Positions 6,906 to 13,433 of a DNA stretch of 18,633 bases are shown piece after piece (position 1 is the first letter of the stretch; the number at the start of each line of letters is the position of its first letter). The position numbers were made by a program, and so were the translations under genes. The notes beneath the pieces were generated by a model, which was not told the DNA's origin, ran no database searches, and worked only from the letters and a program-made list of their open reading frames with translations. Source of the DNA: VRUE01 sp047519745 (GTDB lineage: Bacteria; Actinomycetota; Thermoleophilia; Solirubrobacterales; 70-9); the NCBI GenBank assembly GCA_047519745.1, contig JAPVSJ010000099.1, forward strand, positions 1-18,633. Direction: 5' to 3'.

Positions 6906-8225
6906 TACCAGCGCGGCGATTGCCGCAAAGAGGAAGGCGCCGTCGGAGACCGAGAGAGCCTCCGCGAGCGAGGCCGGTTCGCCGACGATCGCGACGAGGA
7001 TCGCGGTGCCGAGCACGGCGCCGACCTGGCGGAATGCGGCGTTGACCGCGCTCGCCGTGGCGAAGCGGTCGATCGGCACGTCGCGGACGGCGGCCGAGCC
7101 GAGCGTCGGGAAGGCGAGGCCGATGCCGATCCCGGTCAGCAGCGAGCCCGGCAACCAGAGCCCCAGCCAGTCGGGCTCGGCGCCGGCGGAGCGCAGCACC
7201 ATCACCCCGGCGGCGAAGACGATCGTGCCGGGGACGATCACGGCGCGGTGGCCGAAGCGGTCGGCGAGCTTGCCGGCCGGGCCGGCGAAGATCGTGCTGG
7301 CGGTCGGCCCCGGCAGAGTCGCCGCGCCCGCCTGGAGGATCGTGTAGCCCCAGACCCCGGTGAGGAAGAGCACGTTGCCGAGGATCAGCGAAAAGAAGGC
7401 GGCGGCGAAGAGCAGGGTGCCGAGGTTGCCGATGCGGAAGGAGCGGTGGGCGAAGAGGGCGGGCTCGACGATCGGGCGCGGGTGGCTGCGGCTGCGCGCG
7501 ACGACTCCGGCGAGCAGCAGCGCCGCCGCGGCGAAGGCGGCCAGGGTGGCGGTCGAGGTCCAGCCCCAGTCGTTGCCCTCGACGATGCCGAGCGTAATCG
7601 CCGCCAGGCTGAGGGCCAGCATCGCGGCGCCCGGCAGGTCGGGAAGGCGGCTGTCGACGATCTTCGGCAGCGGCAGTCGCTTGCGACCGGCGAGCAGGAT
7701 CGCCACCCCCAGCGGCAGGTTGACGAGGAAGACGAGGCGCCAGCTCGAGGCCTCGACCAGCGCCCCGCCGAGGGTCGGGCCGGTCGCTGCCGCGGCTGCC
7801 GCGGCGGCGCCCCAGAGACCGACGCCGGCCGCGCGACGCTCGACCGGGAAGCTGTCGAGGACGATCGCCAGCGAGGAGGGGGCGATCATCGCCGCGCCCA
7901 CCCCCTGCAGGACGCGGAAGCAGATCAGCAGCGGCAGGCTCGGCGCAGCCGCGCAGAGCAGGCTCGCCGTCGTGAAGCTCGCGACGCCGAGCAGGAAGAT
8001 CCGCTTGTGGCCGAAGCGGTCGGCGAGCCCGCCCGCCGGGACCAACAGCGCCGCGATCACGACGAAGTAGCCGTCGAGCACCCAGGAGAGCGCGTCGCGT
8101 CCCGAGCCGGCGAAGGAGGCCGAGATGTCGGGGAAGGCGATGTTGACGATCGTCGTGTCGAGAAAGGCGACGAATGCCCCCGCGCAGGCGATCAGCACGG
8201 CCGCTCTATGTCCACGGTCATACAT
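6777..8225 (-). CDS. DHA2 (EmrB/QacA-type, 14-helix) MFS drug exporter
   Basis: A 482-residue integral membrane protein. Helix 1 carries FVAFLDTTIVNIAFPDI, the DHA2-type motif; GLADRFGHKRIFLLG is the cytoplasmic loop 2-3 signature (motif A) and reappears as KLADRFGHRAVIVPG in the second half; GPTLGGALVEASSWRLVFLV matches the antiporter motif C region. About 14 hydrophobic segments are present, followed by a short hydrophilic tail. Such proteins expel drugs or metabolites with proton exchange; substrate unknown. I start at ATG 8225 (MYDRGHRAAVL), since the upstream 66 codons overlap the divergent regulator and are not membrane-like. A 16-bp operator overlaps codons 2-7. It is divergent from a TetR gene and overlaps the purL 3' end by 129 bp, so roughly the last 42 residues are antisense to purL. 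Confidence 0.93.
   Translation of the reverse strand: MYDRGHRAAVLIACAGAFVAFLDTTIVNIAFPDISASFAGSGRDALSWVLDGYFVVIAALLVPAGGLADRFGHKRIFLLGVASFTTASLLCAAAPSLPLLICFRVLQGVGAAMIAPSSLAIVLDSFPVERRAAGVGLWGAAAAAAAATGPTLGGALVEASSWRLVFLVNLPLGVAILLAGRKRLPLPKIVDSRLPDLPGAAMLALSLAAITLGIVEGNDWGWTSTATLAAFAAAALLLAGVVARSRSHPRPIVEPALFAHRSFRIGNLGTLLFAAAFFSLILGNVLFLTGVWGYTILQAGAATLPGPTASTIFAGPAGKLADRFGHRAVIVPGTIVFAAGVMVLRSAGAEPDWLGLWLPGSLLTGIGIGLAFPTLGSAAVRDVPIDRFATASAVNAAFRQVGAVLGTAILVAIVGEPASLAEALSVSDGAFLFAAIAALVSGGVVLGLSRQGAPGLLSVGERQGEAAVASGDLDGLAADLAE
8207..8222. promoter_or_regulatory. Putative TetR operator 1
   Basis: TATGTCCACGGTCATA is an imperfect palindrome of form TATG-N-CC-NN-GG-N-CATA. It lies within the first codons of the MFS gene and matches operator 2 at 14 of 16 positions in direct orientation, 36 bp away centre to centre. 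Assignment to the adjacent TetR protein is inferred. Confidence 0.6.
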
Positions 8226-8235
8226 CTCGTCGGCG

Positions 8236-8243
8236 ACTATACT
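8236..8243. promoter_or_regulatory. Overlapping divergent -10 elements of the MFS and tetR genes
   Basis: On the plus strand TATACT (8238-8243) is one base from consensus and ends 6 nt before ATG 8250, indicating a leaderless tetR transcript. On the minus strand TATAGT (8241-8236) ends 10 nt before the MFS ATG at 8225. The two hexamers overlap by 4 bp, so RNA polymerase could occupy only one direction at a time. The core is bracketed by the two putative operators. Confidence 0.6.
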
Positions 8244-8258
8244 ATGTCCATGGGCATA
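8243..8258. promoter_or_regulatory. Putative TetR operator 2
   Basis: TATGTCCATGGGCATA, a near-perfect 16-bp palindrome with one mismatched pair, covers the tetR start codons and abuts the tetR -10 element. A dimer bound here would block tetR transcription, implying autorepression. Confidence 0.62.
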
Positions 8259-8873
8259 ACGCGACTCGCCGACGCGAAAGCGATCGAACGCGCGCCTCGG
8301 GATGGGCGCGAGCGATTGCTGAACGGCGCCCGGCGCCTGCTTGCCGAGAAGGGCTATGCGGGAATGGAGCTGCGCGACGTAGCCGTGGTCGGCCGAGCGC
8401 CACGTGGCTCGATCTACCACCACTTCCCCGGCGGCAAGCGCCAGCTCGCGGTCGAGGCGGCGGCGCTGGAGGGAGCCGAGATCCGCGCCGGGATCGAACG
8501 CTCGCTACGCGAGCGCGGCCTGGGTGAGACGCTGACGATGTTCGGCGAGGTGTTCCGTCGCAGAGTCAAGGACAAACCAGAGCAGCTCGGCTGTCCGGTC
8601 GCCGCCGCGGCGCTGGCCCGCCCCGAGGACCCGGCGCTTGCCGCCGCCGCCACCAAAGCCTTCCAGAGCTGGGAAGCGCCGATCGCGGCGGCGCTCGAGG
8701 AGGAGGGAGTCACGCCGAAAGACGCCGCGAACTTCGCCGGTCTCGTCGTCTCGACGATCGAGGGCGCCCTGATCCGCGCCCGCGCCGCCGGCGACGAGGC
8801 CCCACTCGAATCGGCCGTCGCCGGCCTGCACCAGGCTCTGGGGTCATTGCTCGCTGCTACCCTGCCGGGGTAG
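8250..8873 (+). CDS. TetR-family repressor, LmrA/YxaF-like, of the adjacent MFS exporter
   Basis: A 207-residue regulator. The N-terminal DNA-binding domain runs to about residue 65, with the helix-turn-helix around residues 39-59 (MELRDVAVVGRAPRGSIYHH, then F). The C-terminal ligand domain contains GCPVAAAALARPEDPAL and a VVSTIEGALIRARA helix, the pattern of the LmrA/YxaF subgroup, whose B. subtilis members control a DHA2-type lincomycin exporter. That pairing is repeated here, since the divergent neighbour is a DHA2-type exporter. ATG 8250 is preferred over ATG 8244 because the -10 element TATACT ends at 8243, so an mRNA starting near 8250 would be leaderless. Two matching palindromes flank the shared promoter. 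Ligand unknown. purF follows 50 bp downstream on the same strand. Confidence 0.88.
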   Translation: MGITRLADAKAIERAPRDGRERLLNGARRLLAEKGYAGMELRDVAVVGRAPRGSIYHHFPGGKRQLAVEAAALEGAEIRAGIERSLRERGLGETLTMFGEVFRRRVKDKPEQLGCPVAAAALARPEDPALAAAATKAFQSWEAPIAAALEEEGVTPKDAANFAGLVVSTIEGALIRARAAGDEAPLESAVAGLHQALGSLLAATLPG

Positions 8874-8884
8874 GCAGTCTGCCT
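8857..8884 (+). other. Two tandem small hairpins at the tetR end
   Basis: CTACCC-TGCCG-GGGTAG (8857-8873) spans the tetR stop codon, and AGGCA-GTC-TGCCT (8872-8884) follows with a 2-nt overlap. They could be alternative RNA folds or a weak transcription brake before purF. There is no T-tract, so a standard intrinsic terminator is not supported. The rest of the 50-bp gap shows no clear promoter for purF. Confidence 0.3.
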
Positions 8885-8923
8885 GCGCGTCACGTCCTTC
8901 TCCAACGCGAGGAACACGCGCTT

Positions 8924-10369
8924 TTGACTCCGCCCCGAGGGCAGCAGATAGACGACGATTCGCCGCGCGAGGAATGCGGCGTCTTCGGCGTATACGCGCC
9001 GGGGCACGATGTCGCCCGCCTCGCCTACTTCGGCCTCTACTCGCTTCAGCACCGCGGCCAGGAGTCGGCCGGGATCGCGACCTGCGAGGGCGGCCACATC
9101 ACGACTATGCGGGACTCGGGTCTCGTCTCCCAGGTCTTCGACGAGGAGAAGCTGCGCGCGCTCGCGGGGGACATGGCGATCGGTCATGTGCGCTACTCGA
9201 CCACCGGCGGCGGCTCCTGGGAGAACGCGCAGCCGGTCTGGCGCGACGACGGACGCGAGCTGGCCCTCGCCCACAACGGCAACCTGACCAACGCGGTCGA
9301 GCTCTGGAGCGAGCTGAAGGAGGCAGGAATCTCCTTCCGCGGCAGCTCGGACTCGGAGATCATCGCGGCGCTGATCTCCTCCCACGACGGCAAGTTCGTC
9401 GAGGACGCGGTTGCCGACATGATGCCGCGCCTGCAGGGCGCCTACTCGACCGTGGTGATGACCAAGCGGGCGATCGTTGCCTTCCGCGACCCGCACGGGG
9501 TGCGGCCGCTCTCGCTCGGGCGGCTCGGCGAGCGCTTCGTCGTCGCCTCGGAGAGCTGCGCCTTCGACATCGTCGGCGCCGAGCTGATGCGCGAAGTGCA
9601 TCCCGGCGAGATGGTCTCGCTGACCGAGCGCGGCCTGGAGACGCGCCAGGTGGTCAAGGCCGGGCGGCCGGCGCACTGCGTCTTCGAGCACATCTACTTC
9701 TCCCGCCCCGACAGCCGGCTCGAGGGCAAGGTGCTGCAGCAGGTGCGCGGCCGGATGGGCGAAATCCTCTTTCGCGAGGCGCCGGCCGAGGCCGACCTGG
9801 TGATCTCGGTGCCCGACTCCGGCAACCCCGCCGCCGCCGGCTTCTCCCGCGCCTCGGGGCTGCCCCGCGACGACGGCCTGATCAAGAACCGCTACGTCGC
9901 CCGCACCTTCATCCAGCCCGGCCAGGAGCTGCGCAAGCGCGGCCTGCGGCTCAAGTTCAACCCGCTGCCGGAGATCGTCGCCGGGCAGCGGATCGTCGTC
10001 GTCGACGACTCGATCGTGCGCGGCAACACGACGCGGCAGATCGTCGGCATGCTGCGCGACGCCGGGGCGCGCGAGGTGCACCTGCGGATCTCGGCGCCGC
10101 CGATCCGCAACCCGTGCCACTACGGCGTCGACATGTCGACCCGCGAGGAGATGATCGCCCACGAACGGACGATCGAGGAGATCGCCGACGAGCTCGGCGC
10201 GGACTCGCTCGCCTACCTCTCGATGGAGGGCGTCTACGAGGCGATCGGCACCCCGCCCGAGGACCACTGCGACGCCTGTTTCACGGGCCGCTACCCGCTG
10301 GGCGATCCCACCGAGGCGAATGGCAAATTCGCTTTGGAGGATGTCGCCGTCGTTCCCGCCGGCGGTTGA
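8924..10369 (+). CDS. purF: Amidophosphoribosyltransferase (glutamine PRPP amidotransferase)
   Basis: A 481-residue enzyme for the first committed step of purine synthesis, making phosphoribosylamine from PRPP and glutamine. The N-terminal nucleophile amidotransferase domain begins at C18 (EECGVFGVYA) after a 17-residue propeptide that would be cleaved. The phosphoribosyltransferase domain carries the PRPP loop IVVVDDSIVRGNTTRQIV. Cysteines C252, C398, C449 and C452 (the last two as CDAC) match the four ligands of the [4Fe-4S] cluster in B. subtilis-type PurF, so this is the iron-sulfur, oxygen-sensitive class. The TTG start at 8924 is supported by GAGGA at 8909-8913 and by the propeptide length. 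Its TGA overlaps the purN ATG by one base. No recognisable dedicated promoter lies in the 50-bp gap after tetR. Confidence 0.96.
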   Translation: MTPPRGQQIDDDSPREECGVFGVYAPGHDVARLAYFGLYSLQHRGQESAGIATCEGGHITTMRDSGLVSQVFDEEKLRALAGDMAIGHVRYSTTGGGSWENAQPVWRDDGRELALAHNGNLTNAVELWSELKEAGISFRGSSDSEIIAALISSHDGKFVEDAVADMMPRLQGAYSTVVMTKRAIVAFRDPHGVRPLSLGRLGERFVVASESCAFDIVGAELMREVHPGEMVSLTERGLETRQVVKAGRPAHCVFEHIYFSRPDSRLEGKVLQQVRGRMGEILFREAPAEADLVISVPDSGNPAAAGFSRASGLPRDDGLIKNRYVARTFIQPGQELRKRGLRLKFNPLPEIVAGQRIVVVDDSIVRGNTTRQIVGMLRDAGAREVHLRISAPPIRNPCHYGVDMSTREEMIAHERTIEEIADELGADSLAYLSMEGVYEAIGTPPEDHCDACFTGRYPLGDPTEANGKFALEDVAVVPAGG

Positions 10370-10986
10370 TGGGCGCCTTCCGGCTGGTAGTTCTCGCGTC
10401 TGGTTCGGGGACCAACCTGCAGGCGATCCTCGACACGCTGCACGGGCGCGAGGGGATCGAGGTGGCCGGGGTCGGCTCCGACAAGCCCGGAGCACGGGCA
10501 CTGGAGCGGGCACGCGCGGCAGGGGTCGAGACCGCGGTCTTCCCCCGTGACGAGTACGCCGGGCGCGAGGCGCGGGACGCCGCGATGGCGGCGTGGATCG
10601 AGGGGCGCTCTGCCGACCTCGTCGTCCTCGCCGGCTACATGCAGCTGCTCTCCCCCGCCTTCGTCGCCCGCTTCCGCGGTCGCGTCATCAATATCCACCC
10701 GGCGCTGCTGCCCGCCTTCCCCGGCCTCGACGCGATCGGCCAGGCGCTGGCGGCGGGCGTCGAGGTCACCGGCGTCACGGTCCATTTCGTCGACGAGGGT
10801 GTCGACACCGGGCCGGCGATCGTGCAGCGCGAGGTGCCGGTGCCGCCCGATCGCGACCGGGCGCGGCTGGAGGAAGCGATCCACGCGGTCGAGCACGAGC
10901 TCTACCCGGAGGCGATCCGCATGATCGCGAGGGGCGCAGTTAGGATCGACTCAGACGATCCGCGGGTCGTCGTGCACGATGACTGA
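10369..10986 (+). CDS. purN: Phosphoribosylglycinamide formyltransferase (GAR transformylase)
   Basis: A 205-residue enzyme that transfers a formyl group from 10-formyl-tetrahydrofolate to GAR. The N-terminal phosphate loop ASGSGTNLQAI and the catalytic segment INIHPALLPAFPGLDA (N108, H110) are intact, and D146 in VDEGVDTGPAI completes the catalytic triad of the family. Length is normal. It overlaps purF by one base (TGATG) and purH by 8 nt, making purF-purN-purH a coupled operon. purM, which often lies between purF and purN and supplies the preceding ring-closing step in other bacteria, is absent here. Confidence 0.96.
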   Translation: MGAFRLVVLASGSGTNLQAILDTLHGREGIEVAGVGSDKPGARALERARAAGVETAVFPRDEYAGREARDAAMAAWIEGRSADLVVLAGYMQLLSPAFVARFRGRVINIHPALLPAFPGLDAIGQALAAGVEVTGVTVHFVDEGVDTGPAIVQREVPVPPDRDRARLEEAIHAVEHELYPEAIRMIARGAVRIDSDDPRVVVHDD

Positions 10987-12595
10987 GGCCTCCGCCGACA
11001 CCAGATCCGAGACCGTCGCCAACGGCGCGATCCGGGTGCGCCGGGCGCTGATCTCGGTCTCCGACAAGACCGGAATCGCCGACTTCGCCAAGACGCTGGC
11101 GGCGCAGGGCGTCGAGATCCTTTCCACCGGCGGGACCGCAAGCTCGCTGCGCGAGGCCGGCCTGGAGGTCACCGACGTCTCCGAGTTCACCGGCCAGGAA
11201 GAGATCCTCGGCGGCCGGGTGAAGACGTTGCACCCGCGCCTGCACGCGGCGCTCTTGGCGCGACGTTCCGATCCCGAGCACATGGCGACGCTGGAGCGCG
11301 AGGGGATCGAGCCGATCGACCTGGTCTGCGTCAACCTCTACCCGTTCGAGGAGACCGTCGCCGCGCACGAGGTCGACCCGCAGGTCGCGGTCGAGAACAT
11401 CGACATCGGCGGGCCGACGATGATCCGCGCCGCCGCCAAGAACCACGAGGGCGTCGTCGTGATCGTCAAGCCGGAGTCCTACGACGCGGTCTGCGCCGAG
11501 CTGGAGGAGAGCAGCGGCGAGGTCTCGGCCTCGACCAGCCACTGGCTCGCCAACGAGGCCTTCACCCACATCGCCCGTTACGACGCCGCGATCAGCCGCT
11601 GGTTCTCGGCCTCTTATGAGGACTTCCCCGAACACCTGACGGTCTCCTACGAGAAGGAGCTCGACCTCGCCTACGGCGAGAACCCGCACCAGCGGGCGGC
11701 GCTCTACTCGGAGGTGGGCGTGCGCAGCCACATCCTCTCCGGCGTGGCGAAGCTGCACGGCAAGGCGCTCTCCTTCAACAACGTGCTCGACCTCGACTCG
11801 GCCCGGCGGCTGAACGAAGACTTCGAGCCCCCCGCCTGCACGATCGTCAAGCACAACAACCCTTGCGGAGTGGCGATCGGCACCGACGCGCTCGACGCCT
11901 ACCGCAAGGCGCTCGCCTGCGACCCGGTCTCGGCCTACGGCAGCGTGATCGCGGTCAACCGGCCGGTCGACGTGGCGCTGGCCGAGGCGCTGCACGAGAA
12001 CTTCGTCGAGGTGCTGCTGGCGCCCGGCTTCGAGGACGGGGCGCTCGAGGTGCTGCAGCAAAAGGAGGCGATCCGCATCCTCTGCGACGAGGAGCGGCGC
12101 GAGCAGGACCCCGCCGAACGCGACGTCAAGCGGGTTCGCGGCAGCCTGCTGATCCAGGATCGCGACGGCGACCCCGAGCCACGCCAGATCATGGAGACGG
12201 TGACCAAGACCGAGCCGAGCGAGGAGCAGTGGAGCGACCTGCTCTTCGCCTGGACCGTCGTCCGCCACGTCCGCTCCAACGCGATCGTGATCGCCAAGGG
12301 CGGCGCCACGCTCGGCATCGGCGCCGGCCAGATGAGCCGCGTCGACTCGGTCCGCCTCGCGGTCGAGAAGTGCCGCGACGCCCGCGGCGAGGAGGCCAAC
12401 GCGCTGCTGGCTGGCTCAGCCGTAGCCTCCGACGCCTTCTTCCCCTTCGCCGACGGCCCCGAGCTGGCGATCCAGGCGGGCTCCAACTGCGTGATCCAGC
12501 CCGGCGGCTCCAAACGCGACGCCGAGGTGATCGAGGCCTGCGACGCAGCAGGCATCCCCATGGTGTTCACCAAGCACCGCCACTTCCGGCACTAG
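10979..12595 (+). CDS. purH: Bifunctional AICAR transformylase / IMP cyclohydrolase
   Basis: A 538-residue protein performing the last two steps to IMP. The N-terminal MGS-like cyclohydrolase domain (about 20-150) has LISVSDKTGI, STGGTASSL and GRVKTLHP (K82). The AICAR formyltransferase domain follows with KLHGKALSFNNVLDLDSA and the catalytic KHNNPCG (K291, H292), then SNAIVIAKGGATLGIGAGQM and SDAFFPFADG, ending MVFTKHRHFRH. One family segment usually written AFGGI appears as AYGSVIAVN. The ATG lies within purN (8-nt overlap). The gene ends 12 bp before the stop of the convergent LOG gene; no terminator is seen in that gap. Confidence 0.97.
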   Translation: MTEASADTRSETVANGAIRVRRALISVSDKTGIADFAKTLAAQGVEILSTGGTASSLREAGLEVTDVSEFTGQEEILGGRVKTLHPRLHAALLARRSDPEHMATLEREGIEPIDLVCVNLYPFEETVAAHEVDPQVAVENIDIGGPTMIRAAAKNHEGVVVIVKPESYDAVCAELEESSGEVSASTSHWLANEAFTHIARYDAAISRWFSASYEDFPEHLTVSYEKELDLAYGENPHQRAALYSEVGVRSHILSGVAKLHGKALSFNNVLDLDSARRLNEDFEPPACTIVKHNNPCGVAIGTDALDAYRKALACDPVSAYGSVIAVNRPVDVALAEALHENFVEVLLAPGFEDGALEVLQQKEAIRILCDEERREQDPAERDVKRVRGSLLIQDRDGDPEPRQIMETVTKTEPSEEQWSDLLFAWTVVRHVRSNAIVIAKGGATLGIGAGQMSRVDSVRLAVEKCRDARGEEANALLAGSAVASDAFFPFADGPELAIQAGSNCVIQPGGSKRDAEVIEACDAAGIPMVFTKHRHFRH

Positions 12596-12607
12596 AGGAA
12601 CGACAGC

Positions 12608-13330
12608 TCAGGCGAGCTGCTTCTGCGCCTCGCTGGCCTCGCGGACGTGGTTGCAGATTTCCTCGGTCGTGTCTGCAGTGACGAGGAGGCGCATGTCGGC
12701 GCGGTCGATCAGACCGTTGTCGTCGAGGTCCTCGTCGATCCAGCGCAGCAGCGGTGCCCAGTGCTCGCTGTCGACGAGGATCGTCGGGAAGTGCTCGATC
12801 CGGTTGGTCTGGATCAGGGTGATGCTCTCGAACAGCTCGTCCATCGTGCCGAAGCCGCCGGGGAAGATGACGAAGGCGCGGGCGTAGCGGACGAACATCA
12901 GCTTGCGGGCGAAGAAGTAGTGGAAATTGAGCGGCCGGTTGACGTAAGGGTTCATGTGCTGCTCCATCGGCAGCTCGATGTTGAGGCCGACCGAGAGGCC
13001 GCCGGCCTCGGCGGCGCCGCGGTTGGCCGCTTCCATCAGGCCGGAACCTCCACCGGTGATCACCGTGAAGCCTACGGCCGCGAGGCAGGCCGCGGCCTGG
13101 CGGCAGAGGCCGTACCAGCGATGGTCCTCGGGGACCCTGGCCGAGCCGAAGATCGAAACGCCATCGTCGACGTCGCGGAGCGCGTCGAACCCCCGCTCGA
13201 CCTCGTCGTTGATCCGCTCCAGGCGCAGCTCTTCCTGCTCCTCGACGTCGCTGGGCTGGCGCAGCAGCTCGCGGTCGTGCTGCGCGCCCGACGAGCCAGG
13301 GCCGCCGGGAATCTCCTTGTCGCCACCCAC
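12608..13330 (-). CDS. LOG-family protein (possible nucleoside 5'-monophosphate phosphoribohydrolase)
   Basis: A 240-residue Rossmann-type protein of the LOG/TIGR00730 family, formerly mislabelled lysine decarboxylase. Diagnostic motifs are GGGSGLMEAANRGA and PGGFGTMDE at residues 157-165 (the PGGxGTxxE signature). Characterised members hydrolyse cytokinin riboside 5'-monophosphates or purine nucleotides to free base and ribose 5-phosphate. The substrate here is not known; a link with the neighbouring purine genes is possible but only by position. The GTG at 13330 is the only usable start I find before the conserved region; it lies 8 nt after the 3' end of tRNA-Lys on the same strand. The first 55 residues are charged and poorly conserved. 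Convergent with purH. Confidence 0.88.
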   Translation of the reverse strand: MGGDKEIPGGPGSSGAQHDRELLRQPSDVEEQEELRLERINDEVERGFDALRDVDDGVSIFGSARVPEDHRWYGLCRQAAACLAAVGFTVITGGGSGLMEAANRGAAEAGGLSVGLNIELPMEQHMNPYVNRPLNFHYFFARKLMFVRYARAFVIFPGGFGTMDELFESITLIQTNRIEHFPTILVDSEHWAPLLRWIDEDLDDNGLIDRADMRLLVTADTTEEICNHVREASEAQKQLA

Positions 13331-13338
13331 TCGCGTAG

Positions 13339-13412
13339 TGCCCCCGGCGGGATTCGAACCCGCGCCGCGCGGCTTAAAAGGCCGCCGCTCTAACCAACTG
13401 AGCTACAGGGGC
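13339..13412 (-). tRNA. tRNA-Lys (anticodon UUU)
   Basis: Read on the minus strand, the acceptor strands GCCCCTG and CGGGGGC pair with one G-T. The D arm is GCTC-AGTTGGTTA-GAGC, the anticodon arm GCGGC-CTTTTAA-GCCGC with anticodon TTT, and the T arm GCGGG-TTCGAAT-CCCGC. Discriminator base is A at 13339; CCA is not encoded. All stems are complete, so it should be functional. The LOG gene follows after 8 nt. Confidence 0.97.
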
Positions 13413-13421
13413 GCGCGGCCC

Positions 13422-13427
13422 ATGGTA
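13422..13427 (-). promoter_or_regulatory. Putative -10 element (TACCAT) for tRNA-Lys and LOG gene
   Basis: On the minus strand TACCAT (13427-13422) ends 9 nt before the mature tRNA 5' end. It lies just downstream of the thiS-thiG stop codon, so any -35 element would be inside that gene. Weak evidence. Confidence 0.35.
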
Positions 13428-13433
13428 ATCCGA

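Noticed and set aside
8857..8884. Intrinsic terminator after tetR
   Set aside because: Hairpins are short and no T-tract follows, so it is listed only as a possible structure.
8414..10513. Minus-strand open frame of about 700 codons opposite tetR, purF and purN
   Set aside because: It is a shadow of three confident plus-strand genes and contains no recognisable domain.
10940..12268. Minus-strand open frame of about 440 codons opposite purH
   Set aside because: Antisense shadow of purH with no domain, promoter or ribosome site.
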